A model generated the notes under the pieces. That model saw only the letters and a program-made list of their open reading frames with translations. It made no database searches and was not told where the DNA came from. This document shows positions 23,660-35,200 of a stretch of DNA of 64,000 bases, piece after piece. The stretch spans positions 39,714,448-39,778,447 of the forward strand of contig LS997564.1 in NCBI GenBank assembly GCA_000469685.2, read 5' to 3'. The position numbers and the translations under genes are program-made. Each line of letters begins with the position of its first letter. Position 1 is the first letter of the stretch. This stretch comes from Haemonchus contortus (Eukaryota; Nematoda; Chromadorea; Rhabditida; Trichostrongylidae).

Positions 23660-25548
23660 TAGCGAATAATATATACGAATAGTAGTAGGATGCTCCCCAT
23701 GCGGCGCGTTTCCTTCTGCACAGCTCCGGAGCTAGGTCGTTCATCATGTTGACTTCCCGACCTAGACGCATATAGCTAGAGCATTGGGAGATATTCGTTC
23801 TGATTGGCATGAAGGGAGCATCAGGTACCAATCCGTTTTTCATGAACATCATCTTCGGTAAACTCAGTCTCAAGCCGATCTTCCACAGCCTGATGTTCTC
23901 CAGAGCTACACTGGAAAGTTTGGGCAAGGTTGTATCGCCATGCCGGACACCTCTCTCCACGTCGATAATGACTTCTTTATAGAATGGTGAAATCCTGGTC
24001 GTGAAATTGCCGTAGAGTTCACGAAGCATCGTTATATATTGAGTAGAAACACCTTGGGTGTCCAGAGCTTCAACTACCTTTTCTGTCTCAACGTATCAAA
24101 GGCTTTCTTTAAATCGACGAACGTAAGACATAACGGCATTTTGTACTCTTGTGATACTTCAATGAGTCTTGCAAGAGTGTGGATATGATCGATTGTACTG
24201 AACCCTCTCCGAAACCCTGCTTGCTCTCATGGCTGTCCATCTAATATTCTGCCAATCTTGTTCAGGATGAAGCGAGTGAAAAGTTTGTAGATTACAGAGA
24301 GCAGGAAGATTGGGCGATGATTGCCAATGTCGTCTGGACTTCCCTTTTCATACAGCAACACATCCTTGCTAGTTTTCAACGACATGGGCACTTTGCATTC
24401 CGACAAGTACCGCCTAAGAGCCTAGAAGAGTTCTGACGATAACTGGTAGAGTTCTCTTCAGATGTTCTGGTCCGATCCCATCGGGGCCGGGCGCCGTACA
24501 ATTCTTCATCGACGTACTGACATGCCGAATTTCGGAAGCGAGAACTGAAGGAGCGATATATTCGGCTTGCCTAAGATGGGGGGTAAGCAGGTAGACGTGA
24601 CTGCCGAAGAGATCCGAGCAGAAGTCGTAGATGACTTTCTACATTGACCTTCGAGATGCAGTAACTGTTCCGTCAGGACGACGAAGGGAAGTAGTCTTGG
24701 TTTTGTAATTGGTGAAGTTCCTTCGGGCTTTGTGACTGCTTTTTCCAGCCTCGGCGCTTCGTCCATAACATTTGCTCTTCTCTCCTTCAGATCTTCCCTT
24801 ATCGCTTCTCTGCATAGCTTTGCAAGTTCGGACGTTTGTTGGTCATTGTCTGGAGCTCGTCGCTTGGCTACTTGTCGGCTCTCTGCTTTCCTAGCACTAT
24901 CGTGAAGATGTTCGACGGGTCGGTTATATTCTTCATCGGTGTTGTCGATAACGGAATCTTCCCATTAACTCGCAACGGAAGCGAAGTGGTCCCTGTTGAT
25001 GGCTGTCTTGCAGCTTCGTTTTTTAAACTTCATAGCTCTCTCCACGCACTGAGAAGCAGAATCTAGCGCGGAGGAGACGATGGTCCTATCCCGTATAGGA
25101 CTTCGGAACGACAGCGACGTCAGTCAGGGAAAATCTCCGATTGAAGATGATGTGGTCTATTTCATTACGGAACTGTCTACCAGGTGACCCCACGTCCAAC
25201 ACAAATGATAGGACTTCTGGAATAGCGAGTCACCATGGATGGTGTTGGTCGGCACTCGGACACTAAACTCGGACAGCCTTTCACCCCGCTTATTCCATTC
25301 CATTTCTTGAGTTCCGATGTGGAGCTCTTCAGCTGTTTTTTTGGGGCCAATCTTGTCGATGAAATCATCAACGATGTCCTTGAAGATGGTATGGTTTTCT
25401 CTGTAGAGCCTCCTCAGATCCCCATAGAACGCTACCAACTCCTCTTCTTCGTAGCTTGATGTTGGTGCGTAGGCGACGAAGATGGTTAGAGCTGGGGTTG
25501 ATCCACATCGTCTTAATCGCACACGTCCGATTCGGGTTGTTAAGTTGT
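23660..25548 (-). mobile_element. RTE-type LINE, truncated and decayed copy
   Basis: Minus-strand pieces of an endonuclease/reverse-transcriptase polyprotein: [20 protein letters not shown] (endonuclease, 25157-25522), reverse-transcriptase pieces around 24500-24770, and [11 protein letters not shown] near 23700. The usual GDFNAKIG endonuclease motif reads DDFIDKIG here. Multiple frameshifts; 5' end missing. Part of the segmental duplication. Confidence 0.85.
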
Positions 25549-25779
25549 TAGTTGAAAGTTTAGGGCAGGGCAGTGATGCTTGAAGCTTATTCTTTTGTGT
25601 CCAGCCGCTTTCAGTGCCGTTTCTTATGGAAAGAAACTGTAGAAGAGTACTCGTCGTGTAGAAGGAAAAATTGTGGTTGCAAATTCATAGCTGGAAATCC
25701 TTGAAGAATTGATTCCTCGAAGCTTTCTTCGATATTCCTTACCTTTCTTGGCTACATCTTTGGTAATCGGGGCGGAGGT

Positions 25780-26012
25780 GGCGCACTATCTTACTCGCAC
25801 AATCACGGATTCGGATGCCGGATCGACCTTCATCCCTTCGGGATTGGTGAATTGGTGCCAGACTCGTCTGGGATGATAAAAGCACCCATTTGTGCATTGG
25901 CTGGCCACCGCAAGTCATTGTACAGGCCGCATACGTATTCAATACGTCACTACGATTTTTAATGGAAGTCAAAATGCGTGGACGCAACCCTCAGACGGGA
26001 TTGATTAACATC
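25780..26012 (+). mobile_element. tRNA-derived SINE
   Basis: It starts GGGGCGGAGGTGGCGCACTA, continues through a B-box-like GGATTCGGATGCC, and ends with GACGGGATTGATTAAC. The counterpart at 62902-63157 sits in the same place in the duplicate. Confidence 0.75.
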
Positions 26013-26190
26013 CCAGGCCTTTGTCCTTTACTTTATCCTTAGATTTGGTAACCGCTCACATCATTCAACATGTTATTCAATGAAAGTCCAATGATCAAAA
26101 ATGCATCCCCTCCTTTTTGAACAGCCTGTTGTGGGAGCTTTGCTTAACAGAGCCTGCATAAGATACGTATGCCAGAGTTTTCTTATTCAG

Positions 26191-26259
26191 AGCATTGGCA
26201 AGGTTTTGAACGATACGAGCAAGGTCAAATCAGCTGTAGTCAGAAGTCTAATGGAATAT
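26191..26259 (+). CDS. Prominin-like gene, first recognised exon
   Basis: Acceptor TCTTATTCAG, donor GTAAGT. It encodes [20 protein letters not shown] then MEY. The duplicate at 63328-63396 differs at four bases, all synonymous, while flanking sequence there has gained stops. An in-frame ATG at 26101 would give a longer exon, but that extension is broken in the duplicate. Confidence 0.7.
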
Positions 26260-29200
26260 GTAAGTGATATTTTCATTAGTCTTCTTAGCAGTTTGTCTTC
26301 AACAAAGCCTACTTTAAGCCGATGGCATTTGCAATGCTCGCATTATGGGTGCTTCTCGCCGTACTAGTATTGATGTCGATAGGCTTTCACTTCGCTTACA
26401 GACTTCGACATCCTCGGAAGGTTAGGATAAGCCTTAATACCTCGATACTTTTGTTATTTTTTTTTACAGAAGTCTCACTTGAGCTTCATAGTCTTACTCA
26501 TCTCAAAGGGGAAGAAGGAATACCGGCGCGGGCTGGACCGGATTTGTAATCTGCTAACCGAACCACAAAGCCCACTGACTCTCTAACATAGTCGAATTCT
26601 AACTATACGCTTTTTCATGGGAACAATGGCACACATGTGGTTCAGGCATGTCACGCTGGCCGCTTTGCCGAAACTAGGTTGTCCAATGCAACAGCCTCTA
26701 TAAGTTCTCGCTGTCTTCTCCCTGTCACGGTTTACGCTCCTTCCAGTCCGGTCGAAGCGGAAATCACAGCTGTAGGAATACCGCAATTCGTTGCGTACTC
26801 AATCATCCCCATTCGTGTATCACGACTGCTCAAGCGGGCAGTTTTTATAGTTTATTAAGATTTTAAAATGTTAGAGCCTCCTTCTTATGCCATTAGTTAT
26901 CGCCTCCGTTAAGGTTCCTGAGTTATTGAAAATGACTGTAAAAGCAGGTTTTCTCTTAACGGCAGCGCATGTGACTTTGAATTCCAGCTTTTCAAAGCAG
27001 TACTGAAAATTGCAGCTTTACACTTCAGTTGCATAACTGCCAATCGTTTTTATACCACTGAGTTCTGATAGAGTCAAGGAATAAGAACGATCACGGGTTT
27101 GGGTCCATTAATAGCACAGACCCTAGCCCGGGATCCAAAAACTATGTGCAAAGAACTTGTAGTGTCTCACGTAGTGATCTTTTCTGAGAATAGCTTGAAA
27201 ACCAGTATAAAAGAAGCCTGTTCAGAGCAGGCGGCCCGGTGGTCAAAGACTGCTCTGGACAGCTTTGGCATTTGGGCTCTGTTTCGTAACGTCACTCATT
27301 GGTCTGACGCTCTACTCTATTAGCCTATTTCGAGTCCAAGAAGGTATTGAAACATTGCCTTTGCAGCTGAGAAGAAGTAGTTATCGTGAGTTTTCCTCGC
27401 ACATTATAATATGTGTAGATGCGCTAGTTTAATCAGACCAATGACCGTAGGAAAGAGTTGGTAACTAGCATCACAAAGTACGATTAATTTTGAATAAACG
27501 AATCACAGTTATAAAATGGTTCAAAGCGTACTCAGTTTCGACTACAGCTTCCTTACCAATTGCTTGTCGCATAAAATCAAAATCACGATCAATAAAGTCA
27601 CACTTGTAAGCAACGCCTCGATATCAGCAAAGAATTCATCTGAGGCTGTCGCCCTCGCATTGCTCAAAGGTACAGTTCACGATGAGTTTAAGGTATCCGT
27701 TTTTATACAACAAGATTAGAAAGATTAGGAATAGTTCATCGGTAATAAAGAAAGCGAGAGAGTTCGCCGGTTTCGAAAAAATATGGTTTCTCGAAAGTAG
27801 GGAAAATAGAGGTTGGACGAGATTGCCATGACGGAAATAATAGGGAAAAGGTATCCGGATGGTATATTTTAATTATTGCTATTGCACAAAGAGCTGACTA
27901 CTTCAAGCCAGAACTGTACAGAACTGTCTTTTACTGTCGCTATGAGTCAGGACAAGTTTTTGAAGTTCCTACATGGATTACCTTGTGATCGGTGCAGCCT
28001 CTACAACGCCGGTGAATTTCGTCCGAGGATACACACGGGCCAATTTTTGAGCCTCCATAACTACCTAACTAGGCCGTTTCCCGACCTAATGGTGCCAGAT
28101 ATCGTATACGCGAGGGCACCAAATTCATTATATGGGGAATCTCAGGTGTAACGGAACTTCTCCCCGATTGCGGCATTTTTCTTTGTGGCATGCGGCAAAT
28201 GTCAGTGCAATTACCGTACTTACCCTGCCTCCCCGCCAACGCAATATTTTCCGTTGGTTGCCTTTCTTTTTTTACTAGATTTGATCGTTTTTTTGTTTCT
28301 TTTTCGTTTTCATGTTTATTAGACTTGATTGATTAGAATGACCCCTTCTATACTAGCGACGAACAAGACCGCATTGGAATTGAAGAGAGCTAACCCGGGA
28401 AATTAAAGGACTCCCTTCCTCGCAAATTTCGCGCTCCAATCTTCCATCGCAGTCCTGCGATACGCGGCGGGTGCGGCGTCACGACGCCGTTCTCGGGGAG
28501 AAGATCCCGGACCCGAATCTCAGAGAACATTTTTATATGAACTGTGCTTTTAGACCATTAGGTGAGAGGACGGCATGTTATCGTTATAGATGTATCCTTC
28601 CAGTGTCAAAGTGTAACACAAGTAGAAAATCCTTATCTATGGTGAAACTTCTTGAAAAATCGCCATCACCCATCATACTCAAAAGCTGCCGATCATTTAC
28701 TCGTTTGTGTACTCGATCGAGTGGCATCAATGGGCAAAAATATGCGTGCAGAGATTATGAGGCGAAGGAGAAAAGCATGGGCGGCAGTGGGAGTCAACAA
28801 TGAGGGAGATGCTAAGCTCGCTTTGAACAAGATTTCAGCTAAACTATTCTATTCTATGCTATTGGGACCACTCTGCTTCGCATCTGAGATGTCTGCAGAC
28901 GTCTACGCTGATGATGACTAGCGCACAAGGAGTAGACGCTGCAGTGTATACGTGGACTCATTAAAGGGATGTGCCGGACAAGTGATCAAATGCACATTGG
29001 ACACTCGTACCTTGTTCCGGCACCCATGCGACGTTATGAGTACACATTTGCGAGCCTCCATCCGAAACTTCAAAAAGCTGTGCGCCAACGCTGGTCCCGA
29101 ACCTCCGAAAGACGGTGGGAAGCTCGCAGGCTGAAGATCATCGGTCGACAGCGAGCGTCCGAGTTTCGTAGTAGAAGTCGATAGAGCACACGTACTGCTT

Positions 29201-32200
29201 CGCACAATTGAAGTCCACCTGAAGGGTGGAGATGTTGTAGTGGCAAGTGGCGCACTATCTCACATGCAAGGTCACGGGTTTAGATTGATATCCGCTTAGG
29301 TAAGCAAGCATATCTTCCTAAAGGGACAGCTAAGTGGTACCAGACTTGTCCTAGAAGATAGAAGTACTGACTTTTATATTCCCTGGCTACTGCCCGTCAT
29401 TGGATAAACAACAAACGCATTCGGTACACCACTACAATTCTGAATGGAAGTCGAACGCTGGGTGCATACCACAGACGGAATTTGTTGACGCTCTAATACT
29501 TTATCCTCCTCTCCGAACAATCGCAAATAGGATTGTAAGAAATTTTGCTAGAAAATGTATCGACCGTAATTGCGATTTTGGGTACTCACGCCACTTATGC
29601 TGGAGGTTGGGGTAGAGTTTGTGAAGTCTCAAAAAACATAGGCCTATCGAATAACGTTGGACTGCTTTTCGTTTGAGCTGTGTCGGTTTTCCTCTACTGC
29701 ATTGATCCTCTTTACAGAGGTGATGGATTTTACAAACCTTGTGGAATGGAGCGCCGAATGCCATCTTGAAAACATCTATAATGATCATGTCATAACAGCG
29801 AGAGGTATAATATCGGAAATTAAGGAGGCACTAAATAAGAGCCGAATACGTTTCAATGCAGAATGGTTGGAACAGGTAAGCGTTCTGCGGTCAGAATTTT
29901 TGTGTTTTTAGGTAGCATCCTATCTCTTTAATGGAATTATGTGGGTGAGAGAATTTTTCTTCCTTGTATTGTACATCTTACATATCTCTTCGTTAATATA
30001 TCTTTTTCCTGTTGATAATACTCTTTGAATTGGGAAAATATCCGGAGCCTAACAAGATCCGATTAGGAAAGGGAAACGTCCTATTAAAGGGAAATTATCC
30101 GTTAGAACCCAAAAATATGTTGCATGAGTTTTTTGTCGCTAGCTGCTACCTAATGTCAGCGTCAATGTGCTGACTTCTTCTGAACTACTATGTTCTGAAA
30201 AGCGTAAGAAGAAAATTTGTCACAATGCTTCCGCTCAGAGATGCAGTTTTGTCGCGCTTCCGCATTCCTGGCGGCCTCTCTGCACACGTTTGCAAAGTAT
30301 GGATGCTTGCAGCGCGTAACAAGTGCATCATAAAGTATCAAAAAGTATCATTTTTGTCCCCCGTCCTTCTGTAATCAGCGTAAATACTAGATTGTCTCTT
30401 CGTAAAGTACGTGCCATAAATTTTGCAAATCTGGAAGTGTTTCTGAAGTTTCTGAAAGTTTCCACGAACTTGTTATATGAAGACTTGGTAGGAGAAGTAG
30501 ATTACTCACTTGTAACCGCATTACATATGCTGCTCTTTCTTCCTTGTTTATTCACTCATACGAGACCGAAGTGTCTACCGGAATTCGACACATCTCTTTA
30601 GAGGCGCAGTTCACGATAATTTTGGGGTATCCGGTTTTTGACGAAAAAGGTTAGGTACGGCCTACAGTAGTACAATGGAAAAGCAGAAACGCGAAAAACG
30701 ATGAATAGAAAGAAATTCGAAGCTCAAAAAAAGAAGAGAAAAGCGGGGTTGGACGAGTCACACGGCAAAAAAACGGCGGTTAAGGAAATTTTCAGACGAG
30801 TAGACGAATGCGACGTAATGTCTGCAATTGTACACAACACGCTCAAACGGCTGATTAGGCTTCTTCATTGTTATTATTTATTCTTCTACTGATATTAAGC
30901 TAGATTATTGTGTCTGATTCTTTTGATGACGGCTGAGAATAATTAAGCGGTCGATTAGCTTATTGATTTTTCACTAATGTTGCTCCAATGCGAAAGTGGT
31001 GAACGGCAGTTAGATTTCGTAGTCAGCCTGGCGAGGGGCGGAGTCGTGCTTCACTCTCCGGCCCCCTATTGTGCCCTACCCAGAAGGTTTTTCATCTACA
31101 TTCCGGCACATATGGTATCAGAGGGGGCCCGAATTCATACCATGTGCAAATTTCCGAAACTATTTTTATCGTGAACCGTGCCTTTAACTGGTTGCATGGC
31201 CTACGATATAAATTGCAAAATACTGGGCGGAAAACCCTGTATGGTCTTCAGAGCTTAGCAAGGTTTCATACGTAGCAGTAGCGTAGTTCTGAATTGAAAA
31301 AAAACCGATCTTCATGAGCTATGACCGCAAGGTTAGAGCTTCATGAGGTCCCCGCCGTGCGTTGAGGCAATAGTTGCTCATTCTTTCAAAGCAAGCTGAA
31401 GTGTCGAGGGAATAGGGTGGATCTAATTTTACCTCATGTTTCGGGTTGCATAGCAGTTGAGAAACAATGTCGTTGACCAGACTCGCGTATGAGAAGCAAA
31501 TGAATTAAAGGCACCGTTTACGATAAATTAAGGGTACTCTTTTTTGACGGGAATTGATAGAACTACTCTAAAATAAAGCGATAAGAACGAAAAAAGCACA
31601 AAGAACGATGAACAAACAGAAATAGAAAGGGTCAAAAAAGAGTTGGAAAGAGGGGTTGGATGGGCTTCACATTGGAAAACGGCGGTTAAGGGAGTGTTCG
31701 GGCGAGCGCACGAAGGCGACGCAATGTCTGCAATAGCAGACAACACACCCGACCAGCTGATTTAGACTACAGTCTTGAACCTGGCAATTTCCCAACCAGC
31801 TTATCGTTTTTTCACCAACTTCGCTCCAATGCGAAAGTGGTGAACGGCAATTAGATTTCGTAGTCAGCCTAGCGAGGGGCGGAGGGCGTTCGTGGCTCAC
31901 TCTCCGGCCCCTTATTGTGCCCTATCCAGACCGTTTTCCGACCTCATTCCCGCGTAATGGTATCAGAGGGGGCGTCGAATTCAGACCATGTGCAAATCTC
32001 CGAAACCATTTTCTCGTGAACAGTGTCTTTAAGATTCTTAAATCTCTTATCTCCTTTTCCAGGTCCAAAACGAGTTTTATGAATATAAAAAAACGATTTC
32101 GTCTTTAAAGATCCAGTTGAAAAAAGTTGAGATCGAGGGATTCCGGGATGCCATGGAACCCATCGTTGTGAGCATTGATCTTCAAAATGTTCTATCATTG

Positions 32201-35200
32201 CCAATCATTTTGGTATTAAATTTGCAGGAAAAGCTCCATGAATTAGCGCTGGCTCTCACAGCGCTTATTTCTGGCCTTTATTCCGAAACAATAGACACCA
32301 ATAAAATGGTAATGTTTTGGCGTATATTCCGCTCATGAAATAACCGACGTACAATTCTTTTCAGTTGCAACGTGCGCTAAAGGATTTGAACAGTGACGGA
32401 AGAATTGCGAAGCGAGCGATAAGGAACTACACTTACATATTTTACGACGTTTGTTTTAATTGACATTACAAATTCTTGAATCATTTTTGAAACTTCGAAA
32501 CTTTGGTAGCGTAGTTTATTTGAAGGCACAAATCACGTAAGGAATGCGATTCTTCCCTTTAATGAACCTGCGACCCTCAAGGATAATCTTGGGTACACTG
32601 TCGGGTTGAAAACGAAAAAAGATAGGGCGTTTTAAGGGCCCTGAAACCGACTTAGTACTTACTTAAATTACACCCAAAGCGTGGTTGCACCATTCGCATC
32701 TGGACCCACACATTGCACGCACAGAAAGCTGTGTGCAGTAACGCGCACAATTTAACAGCTCGTCCAAATATTCGTTCCAAGCAACTTCTGTCGTCACATT
32801 CTCGCCCAACTCGTAACTTTACTTTTTTGCCTCATATTTCTCTAAATAAGTAGATTTCTGTGTTTTCTCGGCAACTTTTGCACTGTTCTGGACTGTCACC
32901 TCCATTCACCTGAAACTAGATACCCCAAGATTATCGTAAATCATGTTCTTGATGTGAGGTTTTCTTGTAATCAGAATTTTCTCGCTGAGTGGTAGCCCTA
33001 AAGGTACGGTTCACGATAAAAAAAAGGCTACTAAATTCTTCCTTTAGGAATACTCAGCGCCTCCATGGGTGGTAGATGGGACCCTCCAGCTCCCATAATC
33101 TCGGCGCTTAAGGCATAGTGGAAGCCCTATTGCTGCCGTGAATGGCTTTTCCACCCCTTGATCGATGTCACGTCAGACGAGTGTCGAGACAATCACCTGT
33201 ATCACCTGTCGTCCCGTTGATCATCGGCTTCCTCGAGCGGGCGCCAGTAACGTCTCCATTCGTCCCTGTCACGAGCCAGAGTGGTCCAGTGAATCGTTCT
33301 CGCTTCAGGGCCACGAGGTTCAGCATTCCTTTCGTTCAGAGCTTTCGTGAAGAAGTCTGACCATCTCGTTGGCGGCCTTTCTGGAGTTCGTTTGATTTCC
33401 CGAGGGATCCAGTCAGTAACCGCCCTGGTCCAACGGTCGTCACTATATCGCATAACGTGTCCGGCCCACCTTCGATTTCTTGGCGTAATCAACGGCATCC
33501 CTGATCTTCGTTCGGTGACGGAGCTCGGAACTCCGGATTCCCTTCTGCACTTGCGTGTATAGGGAAATTCCGAGCATCGTCCTTTCCAAAGCGCGTTGAG
33601 TAACCCTGGCAGCATGCTCATCCTGCTTTCGTAGAGTCCAGGTCTCCGAGGCGTACGTCAAAGCAGGAAGGACAGCAGTGTCGAAAAGGTGAGCGCGGAG
33701 CCGGATATTCTTTGTCTTCTTCACTACTCCCTCGATATTCTTAAATGCTCCCCACGCGGCGCGTTTCCTTCTGCACAGCTCTGGAGCTAGGTCGTCCATC
33801 ATGTTGACTTCCTGACCTAGATACACAAAGCTAGAGCATTCGGAGATATTCGTTCCGTTTAACGTGAAAGGAGCATCAGGTATCAGTCCGTTTTTCATGA
33901 ACATCATCTTCGTTAGGTTCAGCCTCAAGCCGATCTTTCCACAAGCACTATCGAACTCGGCCAGCATTCGTACCGCCTGCTCGATGTTCGGTGTTATAAG
34001 CACGATGTCGTCTGCAAAGCGGAGGTGATGTAGGAAGCGGCCGTCGACCTTCACTCCCAAGTCTTCCCATTCCAAGTGACGCATGATATTCTCGAGGGCG
34101 GCACTGAAAAGTTTGGGCGAAATAGTATCGCCATGCCGGACACCTCTCTCCACGTCGATAATGACTTCTTTATAGAATAGTGAAATCATGGTCGTGAAAT
34201 TGTCGTAGAGCTCACGAAGCATCCTTATATATTGCGTAGGAACACCCTGGTTGCCCAGGGCTCCAATTACCGCTTGTGTCTCAACGGTGTCAAAGGCTTT
34301 CTTCAAGTCGATAAAGGTAAGACATAGCGGCATTTTGTACTCTCGCGATACTTCAATGAGCCTTGTTAGGGTGTGGATATGACCGATTGTACTGAACCCT
34401 CTCCGAAACCCTGCTTGCTCGCATGGCTGTCCTTCATCAAATATTTTGCCAACCCTGTTTAAGATGACACGAGTGAAAAGCTTGTAGATTACGGACAGCA
34501 GGCAGATTGGGTCTTATACAGCAACACAGTGTTGCTAGTTTCTACGACGTGGGTATTTTGCACTCCGACAGGTACCGTGTGAAGAGCCCAGCCAGAGTTT
34601 TGATGATGACTGGTGGTATACTCTCCAGATGTTCTGGTTTGATCCTATCGGGACCGGGCGCTGTACAGTTCGTCATCGACGTGATGGCATGTCGTATTTC
34701 GGAAAGGAGAACCAAAGGAGCGATATATTCGTCTTGCCTAAGATGGTGAGTAGGCAGGTAGACGTGGCTCTCGAAGAGATCCGAGTAGAAGTCGTCGATG
34801 ATCTTCTCCATTGCCCTCCGGGATGCAGTAACGGTTCCGTCAGGACGACGAAGGGAGGTCATGTGTGTCTTGTAATTGGCGAAGCTCCGTCGAGCTTTGT
34901 GAATGCTCTTTCCGGCCTCGGCGACTTCGTCCATGACTGCTGCTCTTCTCTCTTTCAAATCTTCCTTTATCGCTTCTCTGCATAGCTTCGCAAGTTCGGA
35001 CGTTTGTTGATAATTTCCTGCAGCTCGCGCGACTCCACGCTGGCGTATCAGCTCGAGAGTCTTCGCAGAGAGTCGTCTTTTGGCTACTTGTGGTCTCTCC
35101 GCCTTCCTAGCGCCATCGAGGAGGTGTTCGACGAGCCAATTGTATTCTTCATCGATGTTGTCAACAACGGAATCTTCCCATTCACTTGCACAGGGAAATG

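Larger units (their letters stand above)
21615..26870 (+). repeat. Segmental duplication, copy 1
   Basis: Collinear with 57505-64000 in the same orientation. Both carry an unannotated ~0.8 kb block, an R-family repeat, an RTE LINE in minus orientation, a SINE and the first two recognised prominin-like exons. Copy 1 lacks about 1.25 kb of LINE-derived sequence present at 61445-62690. Homology runs to the right edge of the window in copy 2, so the true end is unseen. Confidence 0.9.

Noticed and set aside
23590..23670. Protein-like frame VCVPVCRCVF on the minus strand (also 59510-59580)
   Set aside because: Translation of a (CA)n/(GT)n tract joined to a truncated LINE; not a real domain.
26474..26584. 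Frame [20 protein letters not shown] after a TTTTACAG acceptor
   Set aside because: It stops without a donor, the duplicate has lost the acceptor and gained a stop, and skipping it lets the TM1 and TM2 exons join in phase.
26583..26786. Minus-strand frame with [20 protein letters not shown], conserved at 63733-63960
   Set aside because: Conserved in both duplication copies but lacks start, splice sites or known domain; more likely an old repeat.
27503..27608. Possible exon with acceptor ATCACAG and donor GTAAGC ([20 protein letters not shown])
   Set aside because: Its entry phase does not fit the TM2 exon, which joins perfectly to 29718 without it.
30384..30489. Possible loop exon [20 protein letters not shown] followed by donor GTAGGA
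   Set aside because: It needs a phase 2 entry but the preceding exon ends in phase 0; only a weak internal acceptor would fit.
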